Source: Glycomyces tritici (GTDB taxonomy: Bacteria > Actinomycetota > Actinomycetes > Mycobacteriales > Micromonosporaceae). Taken from it: DNA of 64,000 nucleotides. A program made the translations under genes and the position numbers. Below are positions 8,652 to 19,100 of this stretch, in pieces. The stretch's first letter is position 1. Every line of letters starts with the position of its first letter. Below the pieces are notes generated by a model that did not search any database, had not been told where the DNA came from, and worked only from the letters and a program-made list of their open reading frames with translations. The stretch is taken from contig NZ_JAUEMJ010000003.1 in assembly GCF_030403505.1 (NCBI RefSeq), positions 682,001 to 746,000 on the forward strand, read 5' to 3'.

Positions 8652-11600
8652 CTAGGCGATGGTCATCGCATTCCAGCCGGTGGCGACCACTTTGGCGGCG
8701 CCGTGGTTCCCGGCCCCGTTGCCGGGGTAGAAGAACAGAGCGCCGTCGGACTTGCGGCGGGCGAACCAGTCCACGTGGCCGTCGCGGTTGAAGTCGCCGA
8801 CGCCGGTGATCGCGTTCATCGCACCCCAGCCGCAGCCGATCTTGGCCATCGGCTTGAAGGTCCCGTTGCCCTTGCCGCCGTAGAAGTAGAGGCAGCCGTC
8901 GGAGATCCGGATCGCGAGCATGTCCGCGTGCCCGTCATGGTCGAGATCGCCGGTGGCCTCGACCTCGCGCATCGCATTCCAGCCGTTCCCGACCAGGACG
9001 CGCGTGCCGAGCGTGCCGTCGCCCTTGCCCGGGTAGAGCCACAGCGACCCTGTCGCCGTCTCGCGGGCGATGATGTCGGCTTTGCCGTCACCGTTGTAGT
9101 CGGCCCCTCCGGAGATCAGGCTGAAGGCGTTCCACCCCGCGCCGATCTTGATGGACGGCGAGGTGAACCCGCCACGGCCGGTGCCGGGGTGGAGGTGAAG
9201 GTCGCCATCGGCGCCTCTGACGAGCAGGTCGGCCCGGCCGTCGCCGGTCATGTCGCCCGCCGACTCCAAGTCATTCCAGTTTCCGAAGGAAGCTGCGAAG
9301 CTCAGGGTCGAGTTGATGTTGCCGCTGCCGTCGCCGTTGACCATTCCCGGGCCGAGAGCCGAGTCCTTGTCGACGACGATCGCATCCGTGATGCCGTCTC
9401 CGTTGTAGTCGAACGCGCTGTCGCGAACAGGAGCCGGAAGGCGGATCCCGGCCCAACCGCTCGCGCCCACGATCCCTTCGTGCCGCGCCGCGCCGCCGCC
9501 CGTCAGGGAGTGCAGCTCGCGCTCACCGGTGCGCGAGTCGATCGCGAGCAGGTCCTGGAATCCGTCACCGTCGAGGTCGCCGACGCCGGCGACCTGGCGG
9601 AAGCGGTCGTTCCCGGTCCCGTCGAGGTTGGCGGGCACCGCGACGCGGGTGCCGAAAGAGCCGGACCCGTTCCCCGGATACAAGTAGTAGCCGCCGGTCT
9701 GGACGTCGCGGGCGAGCAGGTCGTCATCGCCGTCGTTGTCGATGTCCCCCGGCGACGCGAGGGTGTCGAAGACGTTCCACCCCGAACCGATCGCCTTCGA
9801 GGTCCCGAATCGGCCGTTGCCGGTGCCGGGGTAGAGGTACAGCTTCGTGTCCGACTTCCTGACCGCGAGGAGGTCGACCTTGCCGTCGCCGTTGAAGTCC
9901 CCCGCGCTCGCGAAGGCGCCCATGGCGTTCCAGCCCGGTCCGACTGCGATCCGGGGTGCGATGCCGCCCTTGCCGTCGCCCGGGTAGGTGTAGAGCGTCC
10001 CGGTCTTGGGGTCGCGGGCGAGGAGGTCGGCCTTGCCGTCTCCGGTGAGGTCGCCGGCCATCACGACATCCATCGCCCCCCAGCCGCCGCCGAGCGAGAC
10101 TCGGGAGCCGAAGGTCCCATCGCCCTTGCCCGGGTAGAAGTACAGGTTCCCGTTGCCGACGGCCATCAGGTCTTGGGAGCCGTCACCGTTGAAGTCGTAG
10201 CGGGACTCATGCGCGTAGACGCTGATGCCGTCCTCGGCGTAGTTGCCCACCCGGTCCATGGCGCGGACCCACACCTTCGACTCGACGCTCCAGAGCGGTA
10301 CCGTCACCGTGCTCGTGGCCTTCTGCGTGCGGTAGTCGCCGTGGGTCTCATGGTCGGCGTCGCCGATGCTGTAGGAGATCTCCTGGAAGTCGATCCCGTT
10401 CGGGAACCCGTTGTCGGACACGGTGATCGCCAGCTCGACCTCGCCCCCGACGTTCCGCGGGCCGGGCAGCACCGCGAACTCGAGATCGGGGGCCGAGGTG
10501 TCGGTCTCGACATAGCAGGACCTGGTGAAGCTGAGAGCGGGATCGCTCGCGGTGAATTCGTAGCGGGTCTCATAGCGACCGTCAGGCAGACCTCTGAGCA
10601 TGACTCCGGTGCTCCAACCGGACACGACCGCGACCGGCTCGGTCGCGGCGAGGACCTCGCCGGTGTCGCGGTTTCTAACCGTTGCAGCCCAGGTCATATC
10701 GGTACCGAACAGGTCGGGGCGCCAGAGCTTCGCGTTCATGTTGCCGTAGGAGAGGTCCGCCGAGTCGCTGATGTTCCGGGAGTCGGGGTCGGTGTGGCAG
10801 GGGAACGTGGGCGCCGAGAAGTGGTTGATCGCGTAGTAGGCGTCCATGCGGGCCGAGTCGCCGTCGAAGCGCGCGGTTTCGGCGCTGGCGAGCATCGCGA
10901 GGTTCGTAGGCAGCACGTTCGGCGTCAGCCAGGGGGCGAGGTCGTACACGGCGGCGCCGTCCTGGCAGGAGCCGGTGATGGCGCCTCCTGCGACACTCGG
11001 CCGGTAGTCCCAGTTGTGCCCGGGAATGTAAGTGCCGGTGCGGTTCAGGTCAGGCGCCGTGCATTCGCCGCCCACCGCGTCGACTCGGAAGGTGCTCTCG
11101 ATCAAGGTGAAGCTCGGGCTCGTAAGGCCTGGTGGAACCAGCGAGGTCACCGTCGGCGAAAAGAAGCCCCAGTTCGCCGCGGCCTGTGCCGGGCTCGCGC
11201 AGTCGGGGTCGGCGAGCGCGTCGCAGTACGCTCCGACCACTGTGGGAGCGGAGGCTCCTGCGGCTTCGAAGTAGGGCTGGTCGAGTCCGGCTTCACCGCG
11301 GTACAGCGAGAGGTCGGGCTGCGCCGAGGTGGACGCACCCCACCAGGCCGAAGCGCCCCCGATCTCCGACCAGGAGGTGGTGAGCGTCAGCGGGTACCGC
11401 GCCCCGATGTCCGGCGGCAATGCCACGGTGAGCTTCCCGTCCGTGGCGCGGGTGAGTTCGGCGCGGTACGAGCCACCCGCTGCGTCGCGGACCAGGAACG
11501 GTGAGGTGACGTCGATCCTGCCGAGGCCGGAGACGTTCTTAGGCGCCACGAGTGTGTCTTCCGCAACGGTTATCGTGCCGCCGGCGGTCACCGTCAAGCC

Positions 11601-12203
11601 CGTGTCGAGCGCGTCCCACGCGGCCGCGTCCGCGATGGTGAACGTCAGGTCCGCCCAGGACACCGCGGTGTCGACGGAGAGGTCGAGCCCGGGTGCGAGT
11701 TCGTCGTAGAAGGCCGTGGATCCACTGTGTGTCGGCACCGGTTGGGGCCCGTTCCAGTCGAACTTGACACCGTCGGTCGCCAGGAGCGGGGCAGTGGTGT
11801 CGCTGTGGCTCAGGGTGAGCGGCCAGGCGGCGTTGGCCTGTGCCAGGGTGCCGCCGGAGGCGACGAGCGACGAATCAGCCGGCCCTCGGTCGAGGTAGTC
11901 CTGTACAGGGGCGGCGGTGCCGACGTAGTGGAGCCGCTTGTCCGGGGTGGCGTACACGGTGGCATGGGGTGTGGCGCGGGCGTTGATGCGGACTTCCACA
12001 CCGCAGGCGACCGCCGCTTCGAGGGCGCGTTCGAGCCCGGCGGCGATCGGGTTGCCGCCGAGGGAGGCACAGTCGACGGCGGCCCCAATGTCCTGCTGGG
12101 CGGCTGCGGTGCCGGGCGCGGCGAGGAGTGCGGCGCCGACTGCGGCAGCGGTCGTTGCCGCGAGCCGCTTCAGCATGCGGTCCCGGGAGGGGATTCGGTT
12201 CAT
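8652..12203 (-). CDS. Secreted FG-GAP/VCBS repeat protein A
   Basis: 1183 residues. A signal peptide (AATTAAAVGAALLAAPGTAAA) is followed by a unique N-terminal half with paired Cys residues (to about 665), then ten FG-GAP/VCBS-like repeats of about 47 residues. Each repeat carries a calcium-loop motif of the DFNGDGSQD type and a YPGxGxG turn, so a calcium-bound beta-propeller is expected. The protein ends exactly with the last repeat (GWNAMTIA). Segments such as YDELAPGLDLS resemble the N-terminal regions of actinobacterial Rhs/LamG surface proteins, by inference. The N-terminal half is homologous to gene B. The function is unknown: surface binding or adhesion is plausible. The ATG at 12203 has a leader shared with gene B. 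Confidence 0.85.
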   Translation of the reverse strand: MNRIPSRDRMLKRLAATTAAAVGAALLAAPGTAAAQQDIGAAVDCASLGGNPIAAGLERALEAAVACGVEVRINARATPHATVYATPDKRLHYVGTAAPVQDYLDRGPADSSLVASGGTLAQANAAWPLTLSHSDTTAPLLATDGVKFDWNGPQPVPTHSGSTAFYDELAPGLDLSVDTAVSWADLTFTIADAAAWDALDTGLTVTAGGTITVAEDTLVAPKNVSGLGRIDVTSPFLVRDAAGGSYRAELTRATDGKLTVALPPDIGARYPLTLTTSWSEIGGASAWWGASTSAQPDLSLYRGEAGLDQPYFEAAGASAPTVVGAYCDALADPDCASPAQAAANWGFFSPTVTSLVPPGLTSPSFTLIESTFRVDAVGGECTAPDLNRTGTYIPGHNWDYRPSVAGGAITGSCQDGAAVYDLAPWLTPNVLPTNLAMLASAETARFDGDSARMDAYYAINHFSAPTFPCHTDPDSRNISDSADLSYGNMNAKLWRPDLFGTDMTWAATVRNRDTGEVLAATEPVAVVSGWSTGVMLRGLPDGRYETRYEFTASDPALSFTRSCYVETDTSAPDLEFAVLPGPRNVGGEVELAITVSDNGFPNGIDFQEISYSIGDADHETHGDYRTQKATSTVTVPLWSVESKVWVRAMDRVGNYAEDGISVYAHESRYDFNGDGSQDLMAVGNGNLYFYPGKGDGTFGSRVSLGGGWGAMDVVMAGDLTGDGKADLLARDPKTGTLYTYPGDGKGGIAPRIAVGPGWNAMGAFASAGDFNGDGKVDLLAVRKSDTKLYLYPGTGNGRFGTSKAIGSGWNVFDTLASPGDIDNDGDDDLLARDVQTGGYYLYPGNGSGSFGTRVAVPANLDGTGNDRFRQVAGVGDLDGDGFQDLLAIDSRTGERELHSLTGGGAARHEGIVGASGWAGIRLPAPVRDSAFDYNGDGITDAIVVDKDSALGPGMVNGDGSGNINSTLSFAASFGNWNDLESAGDMTGDGRADLLVRGADGDLHLHPGTGRGGFTSPSIKIGAGWNAFSLISGGADYNGDGKADIIARETATGSLWLYPGKGDGTLGTRVLVGNGWNAMREVEATGDLDHDGHADMLAIRISDGCLYFYGGKGNGTFKPMAKIGCGWGAMNAITGVGDFNRDGHVDWFARRKSDGALFFYPGNGAGNHGAAKVVATGWNAMTIA

Positions 12204-12264
12204 TCAGATGTCCTGGGGGGCTTCGAGGGAGATAGGGCGGGGTCGGCCGCATCGCGGCATCGAC

Positions 12265-12292
12265 TACACGCACCCGGTGCCTCACCGGTTGC
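12265..12292 (-). promoter_or_regulatory. ECF-like promoter of FG-GAP gene A
   Basis: On the minus strand GCAACCG, 15 nt, then CGTGTA, ending 61 nt before the ATG. The same two boxes with the same spacing precede genes B and C and the remnant at 30990. AAC-type -35 and CGT-type -10 boxes are typical of extracytoplasmic-function sigma factors. Confidence 0.7.
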
Positions 12293-12316
12293 AGGCGCCT
12301 GTCCGGAGACGGCGAA

Positions 12317-12345
12317 GGCCGCGACCGGCACCTGCGGTCGCGGCC
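12317..12345 (-). terminator. Terminator of FG-GAP gene B
   Basis: An 11-bp stem GGCCGCGACCG / CGGTCGCGGCC around a 7-nt loop begins 15 nt beyond the stop codon of gene B. It separates gene B from the promoter of gene A, so A and B are probably independent transcripts. Confidence 0.75.
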
Positions 12346-12359
12346 TCAGCTCAGTGGTG

Positions 12360-15300
12360 TCAGGCGATGGTCATCGCGTTCCAGCCGGTGCCGACCAATT
12401 TGGCGGCGCTGTGGTTCCCGGCCCCGTCGCCGGGGTAGAGAAACAGGGACCCGTCCGATTTGCGGCGGGCCATCCAGTCGACGTGGCCGTCGCGGTCGAA
12501 GTCGCCGATGCCGGTGACGGCATCCATCGCGTTCCAACCGCATCCGACTTTCACAGCCGTCTTGAACAGGCCTGTGCCGGTGCCGCCGTAGAAGAACAGG
12601 CAGCCGTCCGAGGACCTGACCGCCAGGGCGTCCGCGTGGCCGTCGTGGTCGAGGTCGCCGGTGGCGGTGATTTCCTTCATCGAGGTCCAGCCCGAGCCGA
12701 TCGCCTTGCGCGCGCCGAACGTGCCGTTGCCGGTGCCCGGGTAGAGCCAGAGGGCGCCGTCCGAGGCGACCGCGATGACGTCCGTCTTCCCGTCGGCGTT
12801 GTAATCGTGCCCGCCGGTGATGGCGCCCATCGCGTTCCAGCCCGTGCCGACGGTGATCCGGCCCGCGGTGTCGAGCGCGCCCGAACCGGTGCCCGGGTAG
12901 AGGTACAAGGTACCGCCCGAAGTCCGGGCCAGGACGTCGGCGAAGCCGTCGCCGTTCAGGTCCCCGGCGGTCGCGATGAGGGTCATGCCCTGCAGCGCGG
13001 TCCCCCAGGAGACGCGGGTGCCATGGGTGCCGGTGCCCGTGCCCGGGTAGAGGTAGGTCGTGCCGTCCACACCGACACGGGCTACGAAGTCGGTGGCGCC
13101 GTCGCCGTTGTAGTCGTAGGTGCGTTCCTCGTCAACGACCGCGAGGCGGTTGCCTCCCCAGCCGGTTGCGACGACCTTGCCGGCATGTACGGCGGTGCCG
13201 TTCCCGTTGAGCGAGTGGAGCTCCAGCTCGCCGGTGCGGGAGTCGACGGCCAGGAGGTCCTCCCTGCCGTCGCCGTCCTGGTCACCGACGCCCGTGACCT
13301 GGCTGTACCGGTCGGTTCCTGAGCCGTCCAGGGAAGCCGCGACGGCGATGCGGCCGCTGAGCCTCCCGGCGCCGTCGCCCTGGTACAGGTAGTACTGGCC
13401 GGTCCGCGAGTCGTGCGCGAGGAGGTCGGCCTTCCCGTCCTCATTGAGGTCCCCGGCTGCGGTGAGGGCGTCCATGACGCCCCAGCCGGTACCGAGCAGG
13501 ACCCGGGTGCCGAACGTGCCGCCACCCTGGCCCGGGTAGAAGTGCAGCCTCCCGTCCGATCGGCCCACGGCGTACAGGTCGAGCTTGCCGTCGGAGTTGA
13601 AGTCCCCGGCGGAGGTGAACGCGCCCAAGGCGTTCCAGCCGGTGCCCACGGTGATGCGGGGGCCGACGCCTCCCGAGCCGTCGCCCGGGTAGGTGTAGAG
13701 CGTGCCGGTCTTCGCGTCGCGGGCGAGCAGGTCGGGTTTGCCGTCGCCGGTCAGGTCGCCTGCCATGGTGACGTCGAACCCGCCCCACCCGGTGCCCTTC
13801 GAGACTCCGGGGGCGAAGGTCCCGTCTCCCCCGCCTGCGTGGAACACCAGCGCGCCATCGGACGCGCGGACGGCCATGAGGTCCTGCGAACCGTCGCCGT
13901 TGAAGTCGTGGTGGTTGCCGGTGCCGTGAATCCAGACCGACTCAACGGTCTGGTTGTTCGCCTCGTCCAGCACTGCGATGGGCACTTCCGCAGCGCTCGA
14001 GTGCAGGGTCACTGAGAACGAGGCGGTGGTTCCGGTGGTCAGCCTGACCGAATCGGTATCGGTGGTGCCCGGTACCTCGCAGCCGGAGGACCAGCATTGG
14101 ACCAGCAGGGACTTTCCGCTGCCGGGATAGCCGGCGTCGGCTACTTCGACCGTGACTTCGACTTCATCGCCGACTTGGTGCAGTCCGCTCTCGACCTCGA
14201 TCGACACCAGGTCCGGCGCGGCGGTGTCAACTGCGAAATAGCAGGTTTCGGAGGTGTAGGCGAACTCCCCTTCCACCGAAGTGAACTCGTAGGTCACTTC
14301 GTAGTTCCCGTCCGCGAGCGCGTCAGCGGCGCCGAGTCTCCAGGTGGGCCGGAACTCGGGTCCCAGCGCGGCGGGAGCGGTCGTCAGGATGGTCGCACCG
14401 GTCTCGCTGTCGGCGAAGGTCGCGGTCCAGGTGAGGTCAGGGACGAAGACCTCCTGGTGCATCACCTGGGTGTAGAACCCGCCGTAGCGGGGAGTCGAGG
14501 ACCCTTGCTGCACTGGCGACGCCTGCGTGGTCGAGCATGTGGAAGTCGGTGGGTCGTAGCGGAAGACGACGGCGGCGAAGTAGACGTCGAGCCGGGCTGA
14601 TCCGCCGTCGAACAGGGCCGCGGGCGAACTGTCCGTCATGGCGAAGGTCGCGTCGGTCCCGCCGTATGAGTCGCCCCAGGTGTCGTGGAGCGCTGCGGTG
14701 ACGTCGTACTCGGCGGTGCCGTCCCGGCAGGCGCCGACGCCGGCGGCGCCGATCGCCTCGGGTCGCGCGTTCCAGGTCGCAGCGGGGGTGTACTCGCCGG
14801 TGAGCTGCAGTTCCGGGGCCGTGCAAGTGGCACCTTCAGCGGCGTCGACGGTGAACGAGGCGGAGGAGACCGGGAAGGAGAGCTCTTCCCAGTGGTCGTT
14901 GAAGACGTGCTCGAGCATCGGCCACTGGAAGCCCCAATACGCCTCAGCCTCAAATTGAGTGGTGCAGGACGGGTCGGCCACGGTGTCGCAGTAGGCGCCG
15001 ACCAGGGAATCGGCGCCGGCGGACGCGAAGTAGGCGTCGTCCAGGCCCGCTCGTCCTCGGTAGACGGCGGTGTCCGGGGCCGCGGAGGTGACCGATCCCC
15101 ATTCGTTCAACCAGAAGGCTCGCTCTGCCCATTGCGTCGACAGCGTCAGCGGGTACGCCGGTTCGGCATCGGGCGACGAGAGCCGCAGCGAGCCGTCGGC
15201 TTCCAGGGCGAGCCCCGCAGTGGCGACGGTTCCTTCGGCATCCCGAATCGTGAACGGCGTGGACCACTCCGAGCCGTATTCGGAGTAGGTGGAGGAGGAC

Positions 15301-15968
15301 GGTTCCAGACGCAGCGTGCCATCGACGACTGCGTACTGCTCGTCGCCGGAGTCCATGCCGAGGCCGGTGCCCAGACCGGTGGAGAGGGCGTTCCAGGCCG
15401 CCTCATCGTCGACCGTGAACCGGAACTCGGCCGAGTTCGCACCGAGTTCCGCAGTGAGGTCCAGACCGGTCGCGAGTTCGTCGTAGACCGCGGTGGAGCC
15501 GGAGTACTCAGGAGTCGGGACGCCGCCGGCCCAGGTGAGTTTCGAGAGACCGGTCCACAGCAGGAAGTTCGCGTCCGCCGCGTGCGGAAGTCGGGCGCCC
15601 CAGATCGGCTCGGCCGACACCAGCGAGTCGCCGGCGACTTCGAGCGTGGTGTCGACCGGAACCTGTTGCGACGGTTCGACGGTGGCGACGAGATGGAATT
15701 CGCCGTCAGGCGTGGCGGCGATCGTCGTGTGCGGATCATTGCGGCTGGAGATCCGGACGTCGACACCGCACGCGATCGCGGTTTCGACAGCGTCGCGAGC
15801 GTGGGGCTCCACGGGGTTGTCGCCGAGTGCGTCGCAGTTGATGTCGGTCTGGGCCGTGGCGGTGCCGCCGGGATACGCGAGTAGCGTCGCGCCGAGCGCG
15901 GCCGCGGTGGCGGCCGCGATCCGGGCGGGCCTGCGGCGGCGGGGCTTCTCGGGGGGAGCTTCGTTCAT
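12360..15968 (-). CDS. Secreted FG-GAP/VCBS repeat protein B
   Basis: 1202 residues, a close architectural paralogue of gene A. The N-terminus has a PRRRRPAR basic stretch and a hydrophobic signal peptide. The N-terminal half shares landmarks with A (GLDLTAELG, a CxxxxDPSC stretch, YWGF). Ten calcium-loop motifs start near residue 690 (DFNGDGSQD, DLTGDGKPD, DFNSDGKLD, to DFDRDGHVD), and the end is again GWNAMTIA. The start context, including CCCCAGGACATCTGAATGAA, is nearly identical to that of gene A, so coding and leader sequences were duplicated together. The function is unknown; an exported calcium-binding propeller is the structural inference. Confidence 0.85.
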   Translation of the reverse strand: MNEAPPEKPRRRRPARIAAATAAALGATLLAYPGGTATAQTDINCDALGDNPVEPHARDAVETAIACGVDVRISSRNDPHTTIAATPDGEFHLVATVEPSQQVPVDTTLEVAGDSLVSAEPIWGARLPHAADANFLLWTGLSKLTWAGGVPTPEYSGSTAVYDELATGLDLTAELGANSAEFRFTVDDEAAWNALSTGLGTGLGMDSGDEQYAVVDGTLRLEPSSSTYSEYGSEWSTPFTIRDAEGTVATAGLALEADGSLRLSSPDAEPAYPLTLSTQWAERAFWLNEWGSVTSAAPDTAVYRGRAGLDDAYFASAGADSLVGAYCDTVADPSCTTQFEAEAYWGFQWPMLEHVFNDHWEELSFPVSSASFTVDAAEGATCTAPELQLTGEYTPAATWNARPEAIGAAGVGACRDGTAEYDVTAALHDTWGDSYGGTDATFAMTDSSPAALFDGGSARLDVYFAAVVFRYDPPTSTCSTTQASPVQQGSSTPRYGGFYTQVMHQEVFVPDLTWTATFADSETGATILTTAPAALGPEFRPTWRLGAADALADGNYEVTYEFTSVEGEFAYTSETCYFAVDTAAPDLVSIEVESGLHQVGDEVEVTVEVADAGYPGSGKSLLVQCWSSGCEVPGTTDTDSVRLTTGTTASFSVTLHSSAAEVPIAVLDEANNQTVESVWIHGTGNHHDFNGDGSQDLMAVRASDGALVFHAGGGDGTFAPGVSKGTGWGGFDVTMAGDLTGDGKPDLLARDAKTGTLYTYPGDGSGGVGPRITVGTGWNALGAFTSAGDFNSDGKLDLYAVGRSDGRLHFYPGQGGGTFGTRVLLGTGWGVMDALTAAGDLNEDGKADLLAHDSRTGQYYLYQGDGAGRLSGRIAVAASLDGSGTDRYSQVTGVGDQDGDGREDLLAVDSRTGELELHSLNGNGTAVHAGKVVATGWGGNRLAVVDEERTYDYNGDGATDFVARVGVDGTTYLYPGTGTGTHGTRVSWGTALQGMTLIATAGDLNGDGFADVLARTSGGTLYLYPGTGSGALDTAGRITVGTGWNAMGAITGGHDYNADGKTDVIAVASDGALWLYPGTGNGTFGARKAIGSGWTSMKEITATGDLDHDGHADALAVRSSDGCLFFYGGTGTGLFKTAVKVGCGWNAMDAVTGIGDFDRDGHVDWMARRKSDGSLFLYPGDGAGNHSAAKLVGTGWNAMTIA

Positions 15969-16019
15969 TCAGATGTCCTGGGGTTCAAGCGGGGTGTGGA
16001 GCCGGGTACCGGCTTCGGT

Positions 16020-16047
16020 TACACGCGACTCATATGGAAGCGGTTGC
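16020..16047 (-). promoter_or_regulatory. ECF-like promoter of FG-GAP gene B
   Basis: Minus-strand GCAACCG-N15-CGTGTA, identical in both boxes and spacing to the motifs before genes A and C. The 15-nt spacer is not conserved, which indicates functional constraint on the boxes rather than a simple recent duplication. Confidence 0.7.
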
Positions 16048-16068
16048 GGCTCGTTGACCGGAAATGTG

Positions 16069-16100
16069 AAGGGGAGCCCCGCCGAAGCGGGGCTCCCCTT
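16069..16100 (-). terminator. Terminator of FG-GAP gene C
   Basis: A 14-bp perfect stem AAGGGGAGCCCCGC / GCGGGGCTCCCCTT with a CGAA tetraloop, 33 nt beyond the stop of gene C. It separates C from gene B's promoter. Confidence 0.85.
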
Positions 16101-16132
16101 TGTTCATTCAGTGCGTCTGACCGCGACCGCCG

Positions 16133-19100
16133 CTAGGCGATGTTCATCGCGTTCCAACCGTTGCCGATGGTGACGCGCGAGCCGTGGCCGCCGGTCCCGT
16201 TGCCCGGGTAGAGGAACAGGATCCCGTCGGTCCGGCGGCTGAAGAAGTCCGCGTGCCCGTCGCGGTTGAAGTCGCCGACGGCCGTGATGGCCTCGTAGGT
16301 CTTCCAGCCGCAGCCGACCTTCACGCGGGACTTGAACTTGCCGCTGCCGGTGCCGTTGTAGAAGTACAGGCAGCTGTCCGACTTGCTGATCGCGAGCATG
16401 TCGGCGTGGCCGTTGTGGTCGAGATCGCCGACAGCGGTGACTTCGCGCATCGCGCTCCAGCCGTTGCCGATCAGAGCACGCGAGCCGAACGTCCCGTCGC
16501 CCCGCCCCGGGTACAGGTACAGGTTTCCGGTCGAGGAGTGGACGGCGATGAGGTCGTCCTTGCCATCGCTGTTGTAGTCGTGCCCGCCGGTAATGGTGCC
16601 CATTGCGTTCCAGCCCGGGCCCACGGCGATGTACGGGTCCCACTGAAAGCCCGGTTCACTCGCGTCGCTCCCGGCGATCGTGCGCAATTCGCCAGCATAG
16701 GTGCGGATCAGCATGTCGGTGCGCCCGTCGGAGGTGTAGTCGCCGCCGGGGATCGTCATGGTGATGCCGTTGCAGTTGTCGCAGATGTTCACGCGCTCGC
16801 CGTGCCCCTTGCCGGTCCCCCAGTAAAGGAAGAGGTCGCCGTCGGACTTGCGCTGCGCGAAGAAGTCGCTGTAACCGTCGTAGTCGATGTCGTAGTTGCG
16901 GTCGAGCACAGTGACGGGGAGGCGGACGGTGTTCCAGCCGTTCTTTCCGACGACCGTGCTCCGCATCTCGCTGGAAGCGTTCGGATCGAAGGAGCGCACG
17001 AGGAGCTCTCCGGTCTGGAGATCGGCCGCGGCGAAGTCGGGCGAACCGTCTCGATCCAGGTCGCCCACGCCCACGGTCTGCTCGAAACGGTTGCCGTAGG
17101 TGTGCAAGGCCTGATTCAGCTCGTAGACCTCGCCCTGAGAGGAGAAGATGTAGTAGTGCCCGTCGAAGTTCCAGCGGCTCAGGAACTCGTCGTAGCCGTC
17201 GTTGTCGACATCGCCGATCGAGGTGATGACGTCCATGCCGTCCCACTGCTCGCTGAGGAACTCGCGGGCGCCGAACTTGCCGTTGCCGAGGCCCGGGTAG
17301 TAGTACAGGTTCCCGTCCGCGTATGAGGTCGCGTAGAGGTCGGGGATGCCGTCGCCGTCGTAGTAGCCGACCGAGATCTGGCCGACCTTGCCCCAGCCCG
17401 TACCGACGGTGATGCGGGCGCGGAGACCGCCCGTGCCGTTGCCCGGGTACGTGTAGAGGGTCCCGGTCGTGTTGTCGCGGGCGACGAGATCCGGCAGGTC
17501 GTCGCCGGTGAGGTCGCCGGCCATGACGATGTCCATCTTGGCCCAGCCGGTGGCGACGGTGAGCGCGGAACCGTAGGTCCCGGCGCTGGTGCCCGGGTAG
17601 AGGCGGAGCGCCCCGTCGGACTTGCGGATCACGAGGAGGTCCTCGTGGTCGTCCTGGTTGTAGTCGTAACGGGCCTCATAGGCGTCGCTGTAGATAAGCG
17701 CGAAGTCGCTTTCGGGGTTGCCTTCGAAATCCCCCTCATAGACCGCGCCGATCTCGACCGCGCCCTGGAAGGCGGTGGTGTCGGTTATCTTCACGGTGTA
17801 GGTGATGTCCGGCCGCGCCCCGAACCCGAACTTGTCGAGCGCGCAGGCGAAGTCGAACCGCTCGAGGGCAGTGGTGGTCGCCGCGTAGACCTCGTCGAGC
17901 TCGTCGGGGCCGTAGCAGTCCCATGCGTTCCCGCTGTCGCTGTCCACCCGCACCAGCTCGGTGCCTTCGGGCAGCTGCGCCCGCACAAGGTACGAGTCGC
18001 TCTCCGGGTTCAAGTCGGGGCCCCCGGCCGGACCGTTGTTCTCGATCTTTGTGGTGACCGTGACGGTATTGCCGACCATGCCCTCGATGAAGGTCTCCGA
18101 GACCTCCAGGTCGTAGGTCCTGTCCTTCGTCGTGAGGGTGACGCCGCCCCAGTAGTAGGCGATGGACTCCTCGGCGCCGTCCCAGCCCGCAGGCGCAGTG
18201 GTGAGCTCGAGTGTGGTTCCCGTCCAGGACAGGTCGTCGTACTCGGCCAGGGCGTCGGCGTTGATCGTCGAGACGCTGTAGCGGCAGTCGCACACGTCCA
18301 GCGGACCGACCATGCCGGAGCTGATGTCGTAGAGCATCCCCGTCGCAAGGGTCAGGAACTGGCCCTTCGCGTCGGTGAAGTCGGTAATGACGCACTCGAC
18401 ACCGGTGGCGGTGGCGCCGTCGTAGACGGTTCGGCAGTTGTTGTACGAGTCGACCGGTTTGGCGAGGCCCGACGTGTTCAAGTCACCGCCGGGGAGCGGG
18501 TTGGTGAAGGAGATGACCACGGCGGCCGCCGTGGGGGCCAGGTCGAAGTCCTGGTAGAAGACCGGTTTGACCTTGACGGAGTCGCCACTGCCGACCTCGG
18601 TCACCGCGAAGTCGCCGTGGGCGTACGGGTTGTGGACGTCGTAGTCGGACACGACGCCGAAGGCGCCGGAGCTGCCCGCGACGTCGGTGCCGTCGACCGT
18701 GGCTTTGAAGGTGTAGTCGATGGTGTCGTCCTCCGCACTGGAGGCGGGGAGGACCTCGAAGAGGAACTCCGTGTGCGGCCCGGCGTCGGAGGCGCAGACG
18801 ATCGTCGCGGGGGCGGAGACGTCGCAGGCCGGGTCGGCGGTGGTGATGTCGAGGACGCCGTAGGGGTCGTCGAACACGAGTTCCGTGACCACCGCGTGCG
18901 TCGCGGTGTCGCCGGGAGTGGCCGGGGTGTAGTCCACGGTCATTGAGCTCGGGGCCATCTCGGGGTTGTCGAGATCGGGCGTGAGCTGCAGGGCGGCGAC
19001 CGGGTCGCCTTCGATGCCGGGGATGTCGGCGGCTGACGCGGGGACCGCGAACGCGGCCGCCGCGGTGCATCCCGCCGCCGCTGCAGCGAGCAGGCGCAAG